The notes beneath the pieces are model-generated. The model saw nothing but the letters and a program-made list of their open reading frames with translations, was not told the origin of the DNA and made no database searches. From NCBI RefSeq assembly GCF_017377505.1, contig NZ_JAFREN010000030.1, positions 22,451 to 86,450 on the forward strand: a stretch of 64,000 nt of DNA. Direction: 5' to 3'. Below are positions 1-10,439 of the stretch, one piece after another. The DNA comes from Enterococcus sp. DIV0212c. GTDB lineage: Bacteria > Bacillota > Bacilli > Lactobacillales > Enterococcaceae. The first letter of the stretch is position 1; every line of letters starts with the position of its first letter. Made by a program: the position numbers and the translations under genes.

Positions 1-37
1 TCATCGTTAAACATGTAGATAATTATCAACCTATATG

Positions 38-83
38 AAAAGATCTTTAATTGTATATACTTACAGATTAAAGATCTTTTTAT
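38..83. terminator. AT-rich inverted repeat, probable terminator
   Basis: Arms AAAAGATCTTTAAT and ATTAAAGATCTTTTT form a near-perfect stem around a loop of about 17 bases. Each end is T-rich on one strand, so it could end transcription in either direction. It lies beyond the pdh terminator and may belong to a gene left of the window. Confidence 0.5.
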
Positions 84-118
84 ATTTCCAGAAAGATACT
101 ACTTATTAAGCAAAACAA

Positions 119-152
119 AAGACCGAGCTTGGCTAGCTCGGTCTTTCTTTGT
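119..152 (-). terminator. pdh operon terminator
   Basis: GACCGAGC and GCTCGGTC pair around a 7-base loop. A T-rich run follows on the minus strand, about 17 bases past the lpdA stop. This is a GC-rich stem plus T tract, placed where the pdh transcript should end. Confidence 0.8.
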
Positions 153-168
153 GTGACAAATATGCTAT

Positions 169-1575
169 TTAAATATGAATTGGCAAACCTAAAGCCAATT
201 CAGAAGCATCCATAGTAATTTCCCCTAAAGATGGGTGTGGATGGATTGTTAATGCAATATCTTCAGCGTTCATGCCAGATTCAACTGCTAATGATAATTC
301 AGAAATCATATCACTTGCGCCAACTCCGCCAATTTGTGCTCCGATAATTACATTGTCTTCGTTTGTTGTTACCAAACGTACGAATCCTTCAGTTTTACCT
401 AAAGAAATAGCACGGCCGTTACCAGCGAATGGGAATTTGTAAGCAGTTGCTTCTAATCCCGCTTCTTTAGCTTCAGCAATTGTCATACCAACGCTTGCTA
501 ATTCTGGATCAGTGAAGGCTACAGCAGGCATTGCTTTGTAGTCAACTTCTACTTTTTTACCAGAGATTGCTTCTGCAGCAATTTTTGCTTCGTAGCTTGC
601 TTTATGAGCAAGAGCCGCGCCTGGTACGATATCGCCAATAGCGAAGATGTTTGATACATTTGTTCTACCTTGTTTGTCAACTTTAACTAAACCACGTTCG
701 CCAACTTCAACACCAGCTTGTTCTAAACCAAGATCATCAGTGTTTGGACGACGTCCAACTGTTACCATTACGTAGTCAGCAGTTACTGATTCTTCTTTGC
801 CGTCTACTTCATATTTTACAGTTACGCTGTCGCCGTTGTCGATTGCTTCTTTAGCCATTGCTTTGGTTACAACTGTTACATTTTTCTTCTTGAAGTCATC
901 TGTAACTAGTTTAACCATGTCTTTTTCATAAGTTGGTAAGATTGAAGGACTACCTTCTAAAATCGTTACTTCAGAACCAAGGTTCGCATACGCGCCACCT
1001 AATTCTGCACCGATAACACCGCCACCGATGATAACAAATTTCTTAGGTACTTCTTTCAAGTTCAAACCACCAGTAGAATCTAAGACACGTCCGCCAAATT
1101 TAAATCCTGGGATTTCGATTGGACGAGAACCTGTTGCTACGATTGCATTATTGAATGAGTAAGTTTGAGCTGAATCCGGATGAATAACACGTAGTGTGTT
1201 TTCATCAACGAAGAAAGCTTCTCCTTCAATAATTTCAATTTTATGTTTTTTAAGAAGGAAACCAACACCGCTTGTTAATGAATTAACAACTTGGTTATCT
1301 TTCCAATCTTGTGTTTTCGTAAAGTCTAACTCCACACCTTTAGCTGTTACACCAAACATTGTTGAGTCTAATGATTCTTGATAGTGATGTCCTGCTGCGA
1401 TCAATGCTTTAGAAGGAATACATCCAACGTTTAAACATACACCGCCGATAAACTCACGTTCAATAATCGCAACTTTTTGACCCATTTCAGCAGCACGAAT
1501 CGCTGCAACGTATCCTCCAGGGCCTGAACCAATTACGACTGTATCTAATTCAATGGCGAAATCTCCTACTACCAT
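169..1575 (-). CDS. lpdA: Dihydrolipoamide dehydrogenase, E3 of pyruvate dehydrogenase
   Basis: FAD flavoprotein that reoxidises the dihydrolipoyl group of E2 and reduces NAD+, the last step of the pyruvate dehydrogenase cycle in the cytoplasm. The 468-residue length is normal. The FAD-binding GxGPGG is at residues 16-21, the redox disulfide is C47/C52 in GGVCLNVGC, a second Rossmann motif (GGGVIGAE) lies near 185, and the dimer-interface HPHPS that carries the catalytic His is near the C-terminus. It is the last gene of the operon and starts 7 bases after E2. Its ribosome binding site (GGAAGGAT) overlaps the E2 stop. The operon context supports a PDH-dedicated E3. Confidence 0.97.
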   Translation of the reverse strand: MVVGDFAIELDTVVIGSGPGGYVAAIRAAEMGQKVAIIEREFIGGVCLNVGCIPSKALIAAGHHYQESLDSTMFGVTAKGVELDFTKTQDWKDNQVVNSLTSGVGFLLKKHKIEIIEGEAFFVDENTLRVIHPDSAQTYSFNNAIVATGSRPIEIPGFKFGGRVLDSTGGLNLKEVPKKFVIIGGGVIGAELGGAYANLGSEVTILEGSPSILPTYEKDMVKLVTDDFKKKNVTVVTKAMAKEAIDNGDSVTVKYEVDGKEESVTADYVMVTVGRRPNTDDLGLEQAGVEVGERGLVKVDKQGRTNVSNIFAIGDIVPGAALAHKASYEAKIAAEAISGKKVEVDYKAMPAVAFTDPELASVGMTIAEAKEAGLEATAYKFPFAGNGRAISLGKTEGFVRLVTTNEDNVIIGAQIGGVGASDMISELSLAVESGMNAEDIALTIHPHPSLGEITMDASELALGLPIHI

Positions 1576-1582
1576 GTGATAA

Positions 1583-3223
1583 TCATCCTTCCATTAATAA
1601 TAATTCTGGATCAGCTAATAAACGCTTGATGTTGTTCATTGCTTTTTGAGCAGTTGCGCCATCAACGATACGGTGGTCAAAGCTCATTGAAAGTTTCATT
1701 ACACGTCCAACAACAATTTCACCGTCTGCATTTACAACTGGTTGTGTAGCGATCGTACCAACACCTAAAATTGCAACTTCAGGGTAGTTGATAACTGGTG
1801 TGAACCAGCCGCCGCCAACTGAACCGATATTACTGATTGTGATAGAACCATCACGCATATCCGCAGCAGTTAGTTTACCATCGATTGCAAGAGCTGCTTT
1901 TTCGTTGATTTCATCAGCGATTGCAAACATGCTCTTAGTGTTCGCATTTTTAACGTTTGGTACATATAAACCATGATCAGTATCTGTTGCGATACCAATG
2001 TTATAGTAGTTTTTATAAACGATTTCTTGTGCTGCATCATCAATTGATGCATTCAAGATTGGGAATTTTTGAACAGTTGCTGTCAATGCTTTTACAACGT
2101 ATGGTAAGAATGTTAATTTCGTACCGTTAGCTGCTGCAACATCTTTAAACTTCTTACGGTGATCCCATAATTTAGATACTTCAACTTCATCATGCAATGT
2201 AACGTGTGGTGCAGTATGTTTACTGTTAACCATCGCTTTAGCAATTGCTTTACGAGTTGGAGTCATTTTTTCGCGAGTTTCAGCTTCGCCTAAATCAGAA
2301 ACAAATGGTTTCGCAGGCGCTTTTGGTGCAGCTGTAGTTTCAGTCGCTGCTGGAGTTGCTGCAGTTTGTTCAGCTTGTGCTGGCGCTGCTGCTTGTCCGC
2401 CGCCTGAGATAAAGCTTTCGATATCTGCTTTTGTCACACGTCCGCCTTTACCAGTTGGCGCAACTTGTGTGATATCTACATCTTTTTCACGAGCAAATTG
2501 ACGTACTGATGGCATAGCCAAGACACGTTTGTTTGGATCAGCCGCTGCTACTACGCCTGTTGACGCTGCAGGTGCTGGTGCTGCTTGTTCTGTTTGAGCA
2601 GGAGCACTTGGTGCTGGAGCTGAACTTGGTGCAGAGTTATGTCCTGGTGCATCGATTTCGATCAATACATCTCCAACATTTGCTACTGTACCTTCTGGAA
2701 CAACGATGTTTTTAACTGTTCCTGTAACTGGTGAAGGGATTTCTTCAACAGATTTGTCGTTTTGAACTTCCAATAAAGTATCATCTTCATTGATTGTATC
2801 GCCTGATTTAACGAACCATTTTACGATTTCGCCTTCTGCAATACCTTCGCCGATATCTGGTAATTTAAATTGGAATACTCCGCCACCATTGTCTGCTGCT
2901 GGTGCTTCTGGAACAGCTGCTGGTTGTGCAGGCGTTTGTTCTTGAGCCGGAGCCGCTGTTGGCGCTGCATCATTTTCAGGATGTCCTGGTGCATCGATTT
3001 CGATCAATACATCTCCAACATTTGCTACTGTGCCTTCTGGTACTACGATTGATTTAACTGTTCCTGTAACTGGAGATGGAATCTCTTCTACAGATTTATC
3101 GTTTTGAACTTCTAATAATGTATCATCTTCATTGATGGTGTCTCCTGCTTTAACGAACCATTTTACGATTTCGCCTTCTGCAATACCTTCACCAATATCT
3201 GGTAATTTAAATTGATAAGCCAT
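1583..3223 (-). CDS. pdhC: Dihydrolipoyl acetyltransferase, E2 of pyruvate dehydrogenase (two lipoyl domains)
   Basis: Core of the PDH complex; it moves the acetyl group from E1 to CoA. Two nearly identical lipoyl domains begin at residues 1 and about 115, each with the lipoylated Lys in NDKS (K43 and K157). They are joined by Ala/Pro/Gln-rich swinging linkers. A peripheral-subunit-binding domain follows at about 235-275, then the catalytic domain ending in H517-x3-D521-G522. The length of 546 fits the two-lipoyl form seen in Enterococcus; many Firmicutes have one domain. The DNA of the two lipoyl segments is also very similar, so recombination could change the domain number. Confidence 0.97.
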   Translation of the reverse strand: MAYQFKLPDIGEGIAEGEIVKWFVKAGDTINEDDTLLEVQNDKSVEEIPSPVTGTVKSIVVPEGTVANVGDVLIEIDAPGHPENDAAPTAAPAQEQTPAQPAAVPEAPAADNGGGVFQFKLPDIGEGIAEGEIVKWFVKSGDTINEDDTLLEVQNDKSVEEIPSPVTGTVKNIVVPEGTVANVGDVLIEIDAPGHNSAPSSAPAPSAPAQTEQAAPAPAASTGVVAAADPNKRVLAMPSVRQFAREKDVDITQVAPTGKGGRVTKADIESFISGGGQAAAPAQAEQTAATPAATETTAAPKAPAKPFVSDLGEAETREKMTPTRKAIAKAMVNSKHTAPHVTLHDEVEVSKLWDHRKKFKDVAAANGTKLTFLPYVVKALTATVQKFPILNASIDDAAQEIVYKNYYNIGIATDTDHGLYVPNVKNANTKSMFAIADEINEKAALAIDGKLTAADMRDGSITISNIGSVGGGWFTPVINYPEVAILGVGTIATQPVVNADGEIVVGRVMKLSMSFDHRIVDGATAQKAMNNIKRLLADPELLLMEG

Positions 3224-3359
3224 TTTTTAAGCCTTCCCTTCCTTTATCGTATCTGTCTAACTCGCAAATTGCGGAAAACAACAGCTCTAAATTTCCACAT
3301 GAAAAAATATCACGTGAAAATTCAGGCATGCCGTTTAAAGCAAATTTATTCAGTTTTAA

Positions 3360-4337
3360 TTAAAATTCTGCGATTTCTCTAGCTTTCGCTTCGATATCTT
3401 TAGCATTTGGCAACCAAATGTTTTCTGCTTGTCCAAATGGGAAGATTGTATCTGGAGCAGATACACGGCCAATTGGCGCTTCTAATGATAATACTGCACG
3501 TTCAGAAATTTCAGAAACAACCATAGCACCAACGCCAGCTTGTTTTTGTGCTTCTTGAACAACGACTACGCGACCAGTTTTTTCAACTGATTTAATGATT
3601 GTTTCAACATCTAAAGGAGCAACAGTACGTAAGTCAATGATTTCAACAGAAATATTGTCTTTCGCTAAATTGTCAGCAGCTTTGATTGCTTCACGAACCA
3701 TTGCACCGTAAGTAATGATAGAAACATCAGTACCTTCACGAGTAACAGCAGCTTTATCCAAAGGCACTTCGTATGATTCATCCGGCACTTCCTCACGGAA
3801 TGAACGGTATAGTTTCATGTGTTCTAAATAAACAACAGGGTCATTGCTTCTGATTGCAGAAATCAATAGTCCTTTTGCATCATATGGATTTGATGGGATA
3901 ACAACACGGATACCAGGAGATTGAGCAATTAGCCCTTCCAAGTTATCTGAGTGAAGTTCTGGTGTATGCACACCACCACCAAATGGCGCACGAACAGTAA
4001 TAGGCATGTTGCGTGTTCCGCCCATACGGTAACGAGTACGAGCCATTTGACCTACGATTTCGTCAAAGACTTCAAATACAAATCCAAAGAATTGGATTTC
4101 AGGAACTGGACGGTAACCTTCTAAAGCTAAACCGAAAGCTAAACCACCGATTCCAGATTCTGCTAAAGGAGTATCGAAGACACGGTCTTCGCCAAATTTT
4201 TCTTGTAAGCCTTCAGTTGCACGGAAAACTCCGCCGTTTTTACCAACGTCTTCACCGAAGACCAATACGTTTTCGTCTTTCTCTATTTCAAGAGCTAAGG
4301 CATCTGTAATTGCTTGGATCATTGTTTTTTGTGCCAT
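3360..4337 (-). CDS. pdhB: Pyruvate dehydrogenase E1 beta subunit
   Basis: Beta subunit of the thiamine-diphosphate E1 heterotetramer that decarboxylates pyruvate and acetylates the E2 lipoyl group. The 325 residues show the transketolase pyrimidine-binding domain ([14 protein letters not shown] near the start, then [10 protein letters not shown]) and a C-terminal transketolase domain ([17 protein letters not shown]). It follows pdhA after 2 bases, so translational coupling is likely. A 136-base gap with no clear terminator separates it from pdhC. Confidence 0.97.
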   Translation of the reverse strand: MAQKTMIQAITDALALEIEKDENVLVFGEDVGKNGGVFRATEGLQEKFGEDRVFDTPLAESGIGGLAFGLALEGYRPVPEIQFFGFVFEVFDEIVGQMARTRYRMGGTRNMPITVRAPFGGGVHTPELHSDNLEGLIAQSPGIRVVIPSNPYDAKGLLISAIRSNDPVVYLEHMKLYRSFREEVPDESYEVPLDKAAVTREGTDVSIITYGAMVREAIKAADNLAKDNISVEIIDLRTVAPLDVETIIKSVEKTGRVVVVQEAQKQAGVGAMVVSEISERAVLSLEAPIGRVSAPDTIFPFGQAENIWLPNAKDIEAKAREIAEF

Positions 4338-4339
4338 GA

Positions 4340-5797
<1,458 letters not shown>

Positions 5798-5800
<3 letters not shown>

Positions 5801-5848
5801 AAAAAGAACAAAGACAAATGTTCGGATTTTTTGTCTTTGTTCTTTTTA
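5798..5848 (-). terminator. mgtA terminator
   Basis: An 18-base perfect stem (arms AAAAAGAACAAAGACAAA and its complement) closes an 11-base loop, with T runs on both strands. It lies about 165 bases past the mgtA stop and before the pdh promoter region, so it separates the two transcripts. Confidence 0.85.
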
Positions 5849-6012
5849 AAATGAGTATTTATAGTTAAAATTTTATTTTTTTCGTTTCATCACGAATGAG
5901 CTTATCTGTTGCAAAGAAAATTTTCGTTATTTGTTTTACAAAAATTTTAGTAGAAAGTCTTAATCAACCAGCTTTTTTTATTAAGTGAACAATTATTCAC
6001 TATTTTAATCAA

Positions 6013-8625
6013 TTAAATCCACTCTTTAGTGATATGAATATATAGTCGTTTAGCAACTTCTACTGTGATCAAATATAGTACAATGATCAAAATGAACCAG
6101 CCCCAATAATTAGCTGGAAGTTTCACAAAGTCAAAAACCTCCCGGATTGGTGTCAAGACAATCAATAATCCTAAACCAACTGCTCCTAGACTTGAAAGAA
6201 TCACAGCAGGTGATGCAATACTTTGAATAAATGGTAATTTCCGAGTCCGCACCATTTGAACAACTAACGTTTGACTAACTAAACCAACCACAAACCAACC
6301 TGTTTGGAATAAATGTTGACTGCCGATCGTATTAGCGCTAAAGACAAACCACATCACAACATACGTCATAATATCAAAGATACTACTTACAGGACCGATG
6401 CATAAGGTGAATTTCATCAAGCCATTGGTTTCCCAACGAACAGGTTTCAATAAGTCTTCTTCATCCACGTTATCCCAAGGAATTGCCAATTGTGCGATAT
6501 CATAAATTAAGTTTTGAATCAATAATTGAATGGATAACATTGGTAGAAATGGTAAAAAGGCACTTGCAATCAAAATAGAGAAAACATTCCCAAAGTTTGA
6601 GCTGATCGTGATTTTAATGTATTTCATCATATTAGTAAAGACTTTTCGACCTTCGATTACGCCATCTTCTAAAACGTTTAGACTTTTTTCTAGTAAAATA
6701 ATTGAGCTGGCATCTTTGGTAATATCCGCCGCCGTATCAACAGAGATTCCAACGTCTGCTTTCCGAAGGGCTGGCGCATCATTGATTCCATCTCCCATGA
6801 AACCTACTGTATGACCATTGCTTTGTAGAGTTTCAATGATTCGAGATTTTTGCATCGGATTCAATTTCGCAAATAAATTGGTTTTTTCGACTTCTTCTTT
6901 CATTTGTTCATCAGACATGTTGTCGATATCTGACCCAAGTACCACATGTGAAACTTCGATTCCAACGTCGCTACAGACTTTTTTGGCCACAATATCATTA
7001 TCACCTGTAAGAACTTTCACATTGACACCATGTTCGTGTAAGGATTTAATCGCAGTGATCGCTGATTTTTTAGCTGGATCTAAAAAGCCCATAAAACCAA
7101 TCAAGGTCATCCCTTGTTCATCTTCTACACTATAAATAGCTTCATTATGAACATCTTTTTTCACCGCAACGGCTAACGCACGCATGCCTTGTTCATTCAT
7201 CCGAATATTGACTTCACGCATTCTTTTTTGTAATTCTGGTGTTAGCGGTACAATTTCACCATTGATTTCAGCATGCGTACAAACAGCTTCCATCTCCTCC
7301 ACAGCACCTTTTGTGATCATAAATTGATGACCATCCGCATTAACAACCACAGTTAAACGACGACGAGAAAAGTCGAAGGGAATTTCATCCAGTTTTGTCA
7401 CTGAGTGATACGGACTTTGACTGTTGTTTTCTTCGTAAAAATTGATTACAGCAATATCCATCAAGTTTTTCCAACCTGTTTGGTAATGAGAATTCAAAAA
7501 GGCCATATCTAATACTTGGTTATTGACTTCGCCTAATGGATCTAGATGCTGTACTAAAACAACTCTGTCTTCAGTAATTGTTCCTGTTTTATCCGTACAA
7601 AGAATATCCATACTACCTAAATTTTGAATAGAAGGTAATTCTTTCACGATCACTTTATGTTTGGATAAACTTAACGCACCTTTTGCTAAGTTACTGGTTA
7701 CGATCATTGGCAACATTTCTGGTGTCAAACCAACTGCTACAGCAATCGCAAAGAAAAAGGCTTCGCCCCATTCGCCTTTAGTGATCCCATTGATCAAAAA
7801 TACGATTGGAAACAGAATCATAACCATTCTTAATAAAAATTTGCTGACTTTAGTAAGACCAATATCAAAAGAAGTTTTCCCGCGTTGGGTTGTGGCACTT
7901 TTAGCAATATCCCCAAAGAAAGTATTTTGACCTGTCTTTAAGATAATCGCTTTACCTTGCCCACTTAATACGTCAGTTCCCATAAAAATCAAGTCCTGCA
8001 TATCTAACGCTGAAACAGAATCTGAATTCTTATCGATACCAGCATCTACGAATTTTTCTACTGGCATTGATTCACCTGTCAAAGAAGATTGATTGATAAA
8101 TAAATCCTTGGTCCAAATCAACACAGCATCGGCTGGAATCATATCACCTGTTGCTAGTGTTACGATATCTCCTGGTACAACTTCGTCCATCGGAATTTCT
8201 TTCGTTTGGCCAGCACGCGTCACTGCTGTTGTATTTTCGATGAGTTCTTTTAGATTCAAACTCGCTTTTTGGGAACGGTACTCTTGAATAAATGCAATAA
8301 TCACACTAGCTAAAATCATGATTCCCATAACAAGTGCTGCTTCAAAATCTTTAGTTGCAGCTGATACCACCATCAATAAAGCAAGTACATAAACAAATGG
8401 ATCTTTAAATGCTTCTAAAAACATAATAATTGCGGGGGTTGGTTTTTGTGCGGACACTTCATTTGGTCCATATTCTTCTAAACGATGTTTAGCATCTTCT
8501 TCGGATAACCCTTTTTCTGAAGTACGCAACTCCATCATCAATTCTCGTTCCGATAACATCGCTAATTTTCTTAATTCTTGGTCTTTTGTTGTTTTCTTTA
8601 TATCTGCTATTTTTTTGTTCATCAT
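6013..8625 (-). CDS. mgtA: Mg2+-importing P-type ATPase
   Basis: P3B-type P-type ATPase that drives Mg2+ into the cell. The order is: cation ATPase N-domain, two membrane helices, actuator domain with TGES (183-186), PEML in the next helix (302-305), phosphorylation site D345-KTGT, nucleotide-binding domain, hinge GDGINDAPAL, then a C-terminal bundle of membrane segments. The length (870) and the PEMLPMIVTSNLAKGA motif are typical of MgtA/MgtB rather than Ca2+ or K+ pumps. The ATG at 8625 lies 8 bases after GGAGG. The leader carries an M-box riboswitch, which fixes the substrate as Mg2+ with good confidence. Confidence 0.95.
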   Translation of the reverse strand: MMNKKIADIKKTTKDQELRKLAMLSERELMMELRTSEKGLSEEDAKHRLEEYGPNEVSAQKPTPAIIMFLEAFKDPFVYVLALLMVVSAATKDFEAALVMGIMILASVIIAFIQEYRSQKASLNLKELIENTTAVTRAGQTKEIPMDEVVPGDIVTLATGDMIPADAVLIWTKDLFINQSSLTGESMPVEKFVDAGIDKNSDSVSALDMQDLIFMGTDVLSGQGKAIILKTGQNTFFGDIAKSATTQRGKTSFDIGLTKVSKFLLRMVMILFPIVFLINGITKGEWGEAFFFAIAVAVGLTPEMLPMIVTSNLAKGALSLSKHKVIVKELPSIQNLGSMDILCTDKTGTITEDRVVLVQHLDPLGEVNNQVLDMAFLNSHYQTGWKNLMDIAVINFYEENNSQSPYHSVTKLDEIPFDFSRRRLTVVVNADGHQFMITKGAVEEMEAVCTHAEINGEIVPLTPELQKRMREVNIRMNEQGMRALAVAVKKDVHNEAIYSVEDEQGMTLIGFMGFLDPAKKSAITAIKSLHEHGVNVKVLTGDNDIVAKKVCSDVGIEVSHVVLGSDIDNMSDEQMKEEVEKTNLFAKLNPMQKSRIIETLQSNGHTVGFMGDGINDAPALRKADVGISVDTAADITKDASSIILLEKSLNVLEDGVIEGRKVFTNMMKYIKITISSNFGNVFSILIASAFLPFLPMLSIQLLIQNLIYDIAQLAIPWDNVDEEDLLKPVRWETNGLMKFTLCIGPVSSIFDIMTYVVMWFVFSANTIGSQHLFQTGWFVVGLVSQTLVVQMVRTRKLPFIQSIASPAVILSSLGAVGLGLLIVLTPIREVFDFVKLPANYWGWFILIIVLYLITVEVAKRLYIHITKEWI

Positions 8626-8633
8626 TTTCTTTT

Positions 8634-8670
8634 CCTCCTAGTTCTAGCTCGCTTCATCTTATCTAGGAAG
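8634..8670 (-). promoter_or_regulatory. Hairpin that can mask the mgtA ribosome binding site
   Basis: In the mRNA, CUUCCUAG (8670-8663) can pair over all eight positions (one G-U) with CUAGGAGG (8641-8634), which contains the mgtA Shine-Dalgarno. The loop is 21 nucleotides. The pairing is read directly; the regulatory role is inferred from its position 12 bases after the stop of a short upstream ORF. Confidence 0.5.
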
Positions 8671-8682
8671 GGAAAGGAAAAA

Positions 8683-8751
8683 TCATTCCAATTCCATCGT
8701 TTCCAAGATGAAGGCTACATTTATTTTTCTCGAATGACTGGGGTCTTCCAT
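8683..8751 (-). CDS. Short upstream ORF in the mgtA leader (candidate leader peptide)
   Basis: Twenty-two codons starting MEDPSHSRK and ending just before the mgtA ribosome-binding-site hairpin. A good ribosome binding site (AGAGGA) lies 8 bases before the ATG. The acidic/proline start recalls the Salmonella MgtL leader peptide (MEPDP...), whose translation controls mgtA at low Mg2+. There is no sequence homology beyond that resemblance. It could be chance, but the start signal, position and following hairpin together make it worth listing. Confidence 0.45.
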   Translation of the reverse strand: MEDPSHSRKINVAFILETMELE

Positions 8752-8806
8752 GTGACTCTTCCTCTCTTTTGTGTATTTTAAAACGATGGATTTTTTAACT
8801 GTTGAG

Positions 8807-8899
8807 TTAGCATTTTGCTTTCTGGCTGTTTGTTCTTTTGCAGAACTTCGCTCTCTTTGGTCGCCAAGTACTGTTCATCATCAGCTCTGGCGGAGCCAT
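8807..8899 (-). CDS. Possible 30-codon ORF in the downstream leader repeat
   Basis: Starts MAPPELMMNSTWRPK. AAGGAGG lies only 2 bases before the ATG, which is tight. The same start and first part recur in the neighbouring repeat copy at 9028, but the C-terminal halves differ through a 2-base length difference. It may be translated, or the SD-like run may be part of the repeat's own structure. Low confidence. Confidence 0.25.
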   Translation of the reverse strand: MAPPELMMNSTWRPKRAKFCKRTNSQKAKC

Positions 8900-9159
8900 T
8901 GCCTCCTTCAAACCTTAAAACTTTTGATATCTGGCTTATGCTTTCCTTCTGCCTGTTTGTTCTTTTTTGCGGAACTTCGCTCCCTTTGGTCGCCAAGTAC
9001 TGTTCATCATCAGCTCTGGGGGAGCCATTGCCTCCTTCAAACCTTAAAACTTTTGATATCTGGCTTATGCTTTCCTTCTGCCTGTTTGTTCTTTTTTGCG
9101 GAACTTCGCTCTCTTTGGTCGCCAAGTACTGTTCATCATCAGCTCTGGCGGAGCCAGTC
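8815..9159 (-). repeat. 129-bp tandem repeat, about 2.7 copies, in the mgtA leader
   Basis: The segment beginning GAACTTCGCT recurs at 8843, 8972 and 9101, an exact period of 129 bases, with only a few substitutions and a 2-T length change in the leftmost copy. Because 129 is a multiple of 3, several frames stay open through the array on both strands, which explains the long ORFs here. It sits between the riboswitch terminator and the mgtA start and would be in the read-through mRNA. Confidence 0.9.
8936..9028 (-). CDS. Possible 30-codon ORF in the upstream leader repeat
   Basis: Second occurrence of the MAPPELMMNSTWRPK start with AAGGAGG 2 bases before the ATG. The peptide ends basic (KKEQTGRRKA). 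The right-most partial repeat lacks the SD and start codon, so only two copies encode it. No known family recognised. Confidence 0.25.
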   Translation of the reverse strand: MAPPELMMNSTWRPKGAKFRKKEQTGRRKA

Positions 9160-9171
9160 GCTGTGATTCAC

Positions 9172-9210
9172 AGCAAAACAAAACGCACACTCAACAATAG
9201 AGTGTGCGTG
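9172..9210 (-). terminator. Riboswitch-controlled terminator of the mgtA leader
   Basis: CGCACACTC and GAGTGTGCG pair around a 7-base loop (9184-9208) and are followed on the minus strand by TTTTGTTTTG. The terminator lies just after the M-box aptamer, the usual place for the expression platform: Mg2+ binding favours the terminator and low Mg2+ allows read-through. A perfect palindrome, GCTGTGATTCACAGC, follows at 9160-9174. Confidence 0.85.
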
Positions 9211-9224
9211 AAATAGCAACTTAA

Positions 9225-9395
9225 ATAAAAGTTTCTCTATCGTTGAGCTTTAGCACTATAGGGCGTAGATAATTTCTTATCAGCTACGTTATGAATGACC
9301 TTCACGATCATTCCTGTTCAACCAACTAAGAGTCTCTCGATTCTTTCGCGGCAGCAGCATGTGTCCAAATAGGAGCCTCACCTAACAATTATTCA
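9225..9395 (-). ncRNA. M-box (ykoK leader) Mg2+ riboswitch
   Basis: On the minus strand the hallmark M-box core reads TTAGGTGAGGCTCCTATT followed by GGACACATGCTGCTGCC (9350-9384 region). The rest of the aptamer fills the following 120 bases, and a terminator comes next. M-box aptamers bind several Mg2+ ions and switch off Mg2+ transporter genes. Promoter, aptamer, terminator and mgtA are in the right order. The exact 3' edge of the aptamer is approximate. Confidence 0.9.
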
Positions 9396-9412
9396 ATTCT
9401 TAATCCGTATCC

Positions 9413-9441
9413 ATCATAGTTCATATTTTGATAATTGTCAA
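9413..9441 (-). promoter_or_regulatory. mgtA promoter
   Basis: Perfect -35 TTGACA (9441-9436), 17-base spacer, -10 TATGAT (9418-9413). Transcription would start just before the M-box. Confidence 0.85.
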
Positions 9442-9461
9442 AAGAAAAAAAAGAAAAAATT

Positions 9462-9842
9462 TTAATCCACTGGGTTTCCCTCTGCATGTTGTCCTAGATC
9501 TATTTTTCCTTGACTAATTTCTACTCTTGAAAAATTTGCGGTTGTCAATTCTGAATCGGATAGGTTTTCTAAGCACTCGTAAAACCAATTACCTAGTTCA
9601 TAAAATTGTTCATCTGTCATATTTTCTGATTCAGCAAACAGTACATTTTCAGCCTGATTGATCTTTAACTTCAAAATAAGTTCTAAAAGATAATTTTGAA
9701 TCGGGATCGAATATTTTTCTCCAGTTACTTCATCTGTTACATAAATCATCGGCATGATTTGTACTTCTTTTGTTTTTCTGAACGGATTAAATACAGCCGC
9801 TTTGATTTGTCTCATGAACCAATCCTTTTCATATTCCATCAT
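9462..9842 (-). CDS. Small protein, DUF6483-like N-terminus
   Basis: 126 residues, no signal peptide or membrane segment. The N-terminus (EYEKDWFMRQIKA) resembles the start of DUF6483-type proteins of Firmicutes. The middle is rich in charged and aliphatic residues and probably helical; function unknown. ATG at 9842 is preceded by AAGGAG with 9 bases between; a second ATG follows at once. It stands alone between the mgtA promoter and a DUF1398 gene. The stop is only about 20 bases from the mgtA -35, so the promoter lies right at its 3' end. Confidence 0.8.
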   Translation of the reverse strand: MMEYEKDWFMRQIKAAVFNPFRKTKEVQIMPMIYVTDEVTGEKYSIPIQNYLLELILKLKINQAENVLFAESENMTDEQFYELGNWFYECLENLSDSELTTANFSRVEISQGKIDLGQHAEGNPVD

Positions 9843-9958
9843 TACAATCCACTCCTTTTTATGTAGCTTTTAAGATAATGATTAGATAAATACTCATTTC
9901 TTCTTAATCTTTATTTTACCACTAAACGAAATAATTTACATAAAAAGTGTTAGCTTTT

Positions 9959-10351
9959 CTAAACTTCTGGAATTGGCTCACTTAAAAGAATTTGACCGCT
10001 TTTTCCAAAATAGTCTACCTGCATAGTCCTTAAGTCCGTCCGCCAATAAGCTATACCGGAATTTCCTGCAAGCTTAGTAAAATCATCAAAAGTTATCAAA
10101 CCGGCTTGCGCTTTTAATACGGCTTCTTTAATCTTTTTAGCAGATTCTTCTGCTGCTACTTTTTTAGGTTTCCCATTAAATTGAACCTCGATATATGCTG
10201 TTTCATCGTAATATCGATAAACGCCTTCTTCCACCAAATAATCGTATTTTTGTACACCTATCTTTTTAAAGGCACGAATCAACTCGGAAAATCCACCAGC
10301 ATTTTTCTCATTATTAATGATTTCTTCAATAGCTTTCAAATCTAGATCCAT
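9959..10351 (-). CDS. DUF1398 family protein
   Basis: 130 residues. The pattern of the sequence (GFSELIRAFKKIGVQKYDYLVEEGVYRYYD...; LITFDDFTKLAGNSGIAYWRTDL) matches the DUF1398 family, sometimes named phage envelope protein, whose function is not known. The ATG at 10351 is preferred: GGAG lies 8 bases upstream, while the in-frame GTG at 10360 is too close to that site. No membrane segment. Probably monocistronic, because the trxB terminator precedes it. Confidence 0.85.
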   Translation of the reverse strand: MDLDLKAIEEIINNEKNAGGFSELIRAFKKIGVQKYDYLVEEGVYRYYDETAYIEVQFNGKPKKVAAEESAKKIKEAVLKAQAGLITFDDFTKLAGNSGIAYWRTDLRTMQVDYFGKSGQILLSEPIPEV

Positions 10352-10383
10352 TATCTTCACTCCTATTCTTCGTTTAGAAAATA

Positions 10384-10433
10384 AAAATAGACCTAAATCA
10401 AAACGAATTACATTTTGACTCAGGTCTTTTTAA
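10384..10433 (-). terminator. trxB terminator
   Basis: AGACCTGAGTCAAAA pairs with TTTTGATTTAGGTCT with few mismatches, followed by ATTTTTATTTT on the minus strand. It begins within 10 bases of the trxB stop. Confidence 0.8.
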
Positions 10434-10439
10434 CGAACA

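Noticed and set aside
8771..9216. Overlapping plus-strand ORFs of 131 and 133 residues across the 129-bp repeat, and a 115-residue minus-strand ORF
   Set aside because: They exist because the repeat length is a multiple of three and lacks stops in several frames. None has a convincing ribosome binding site and they contradict one another.
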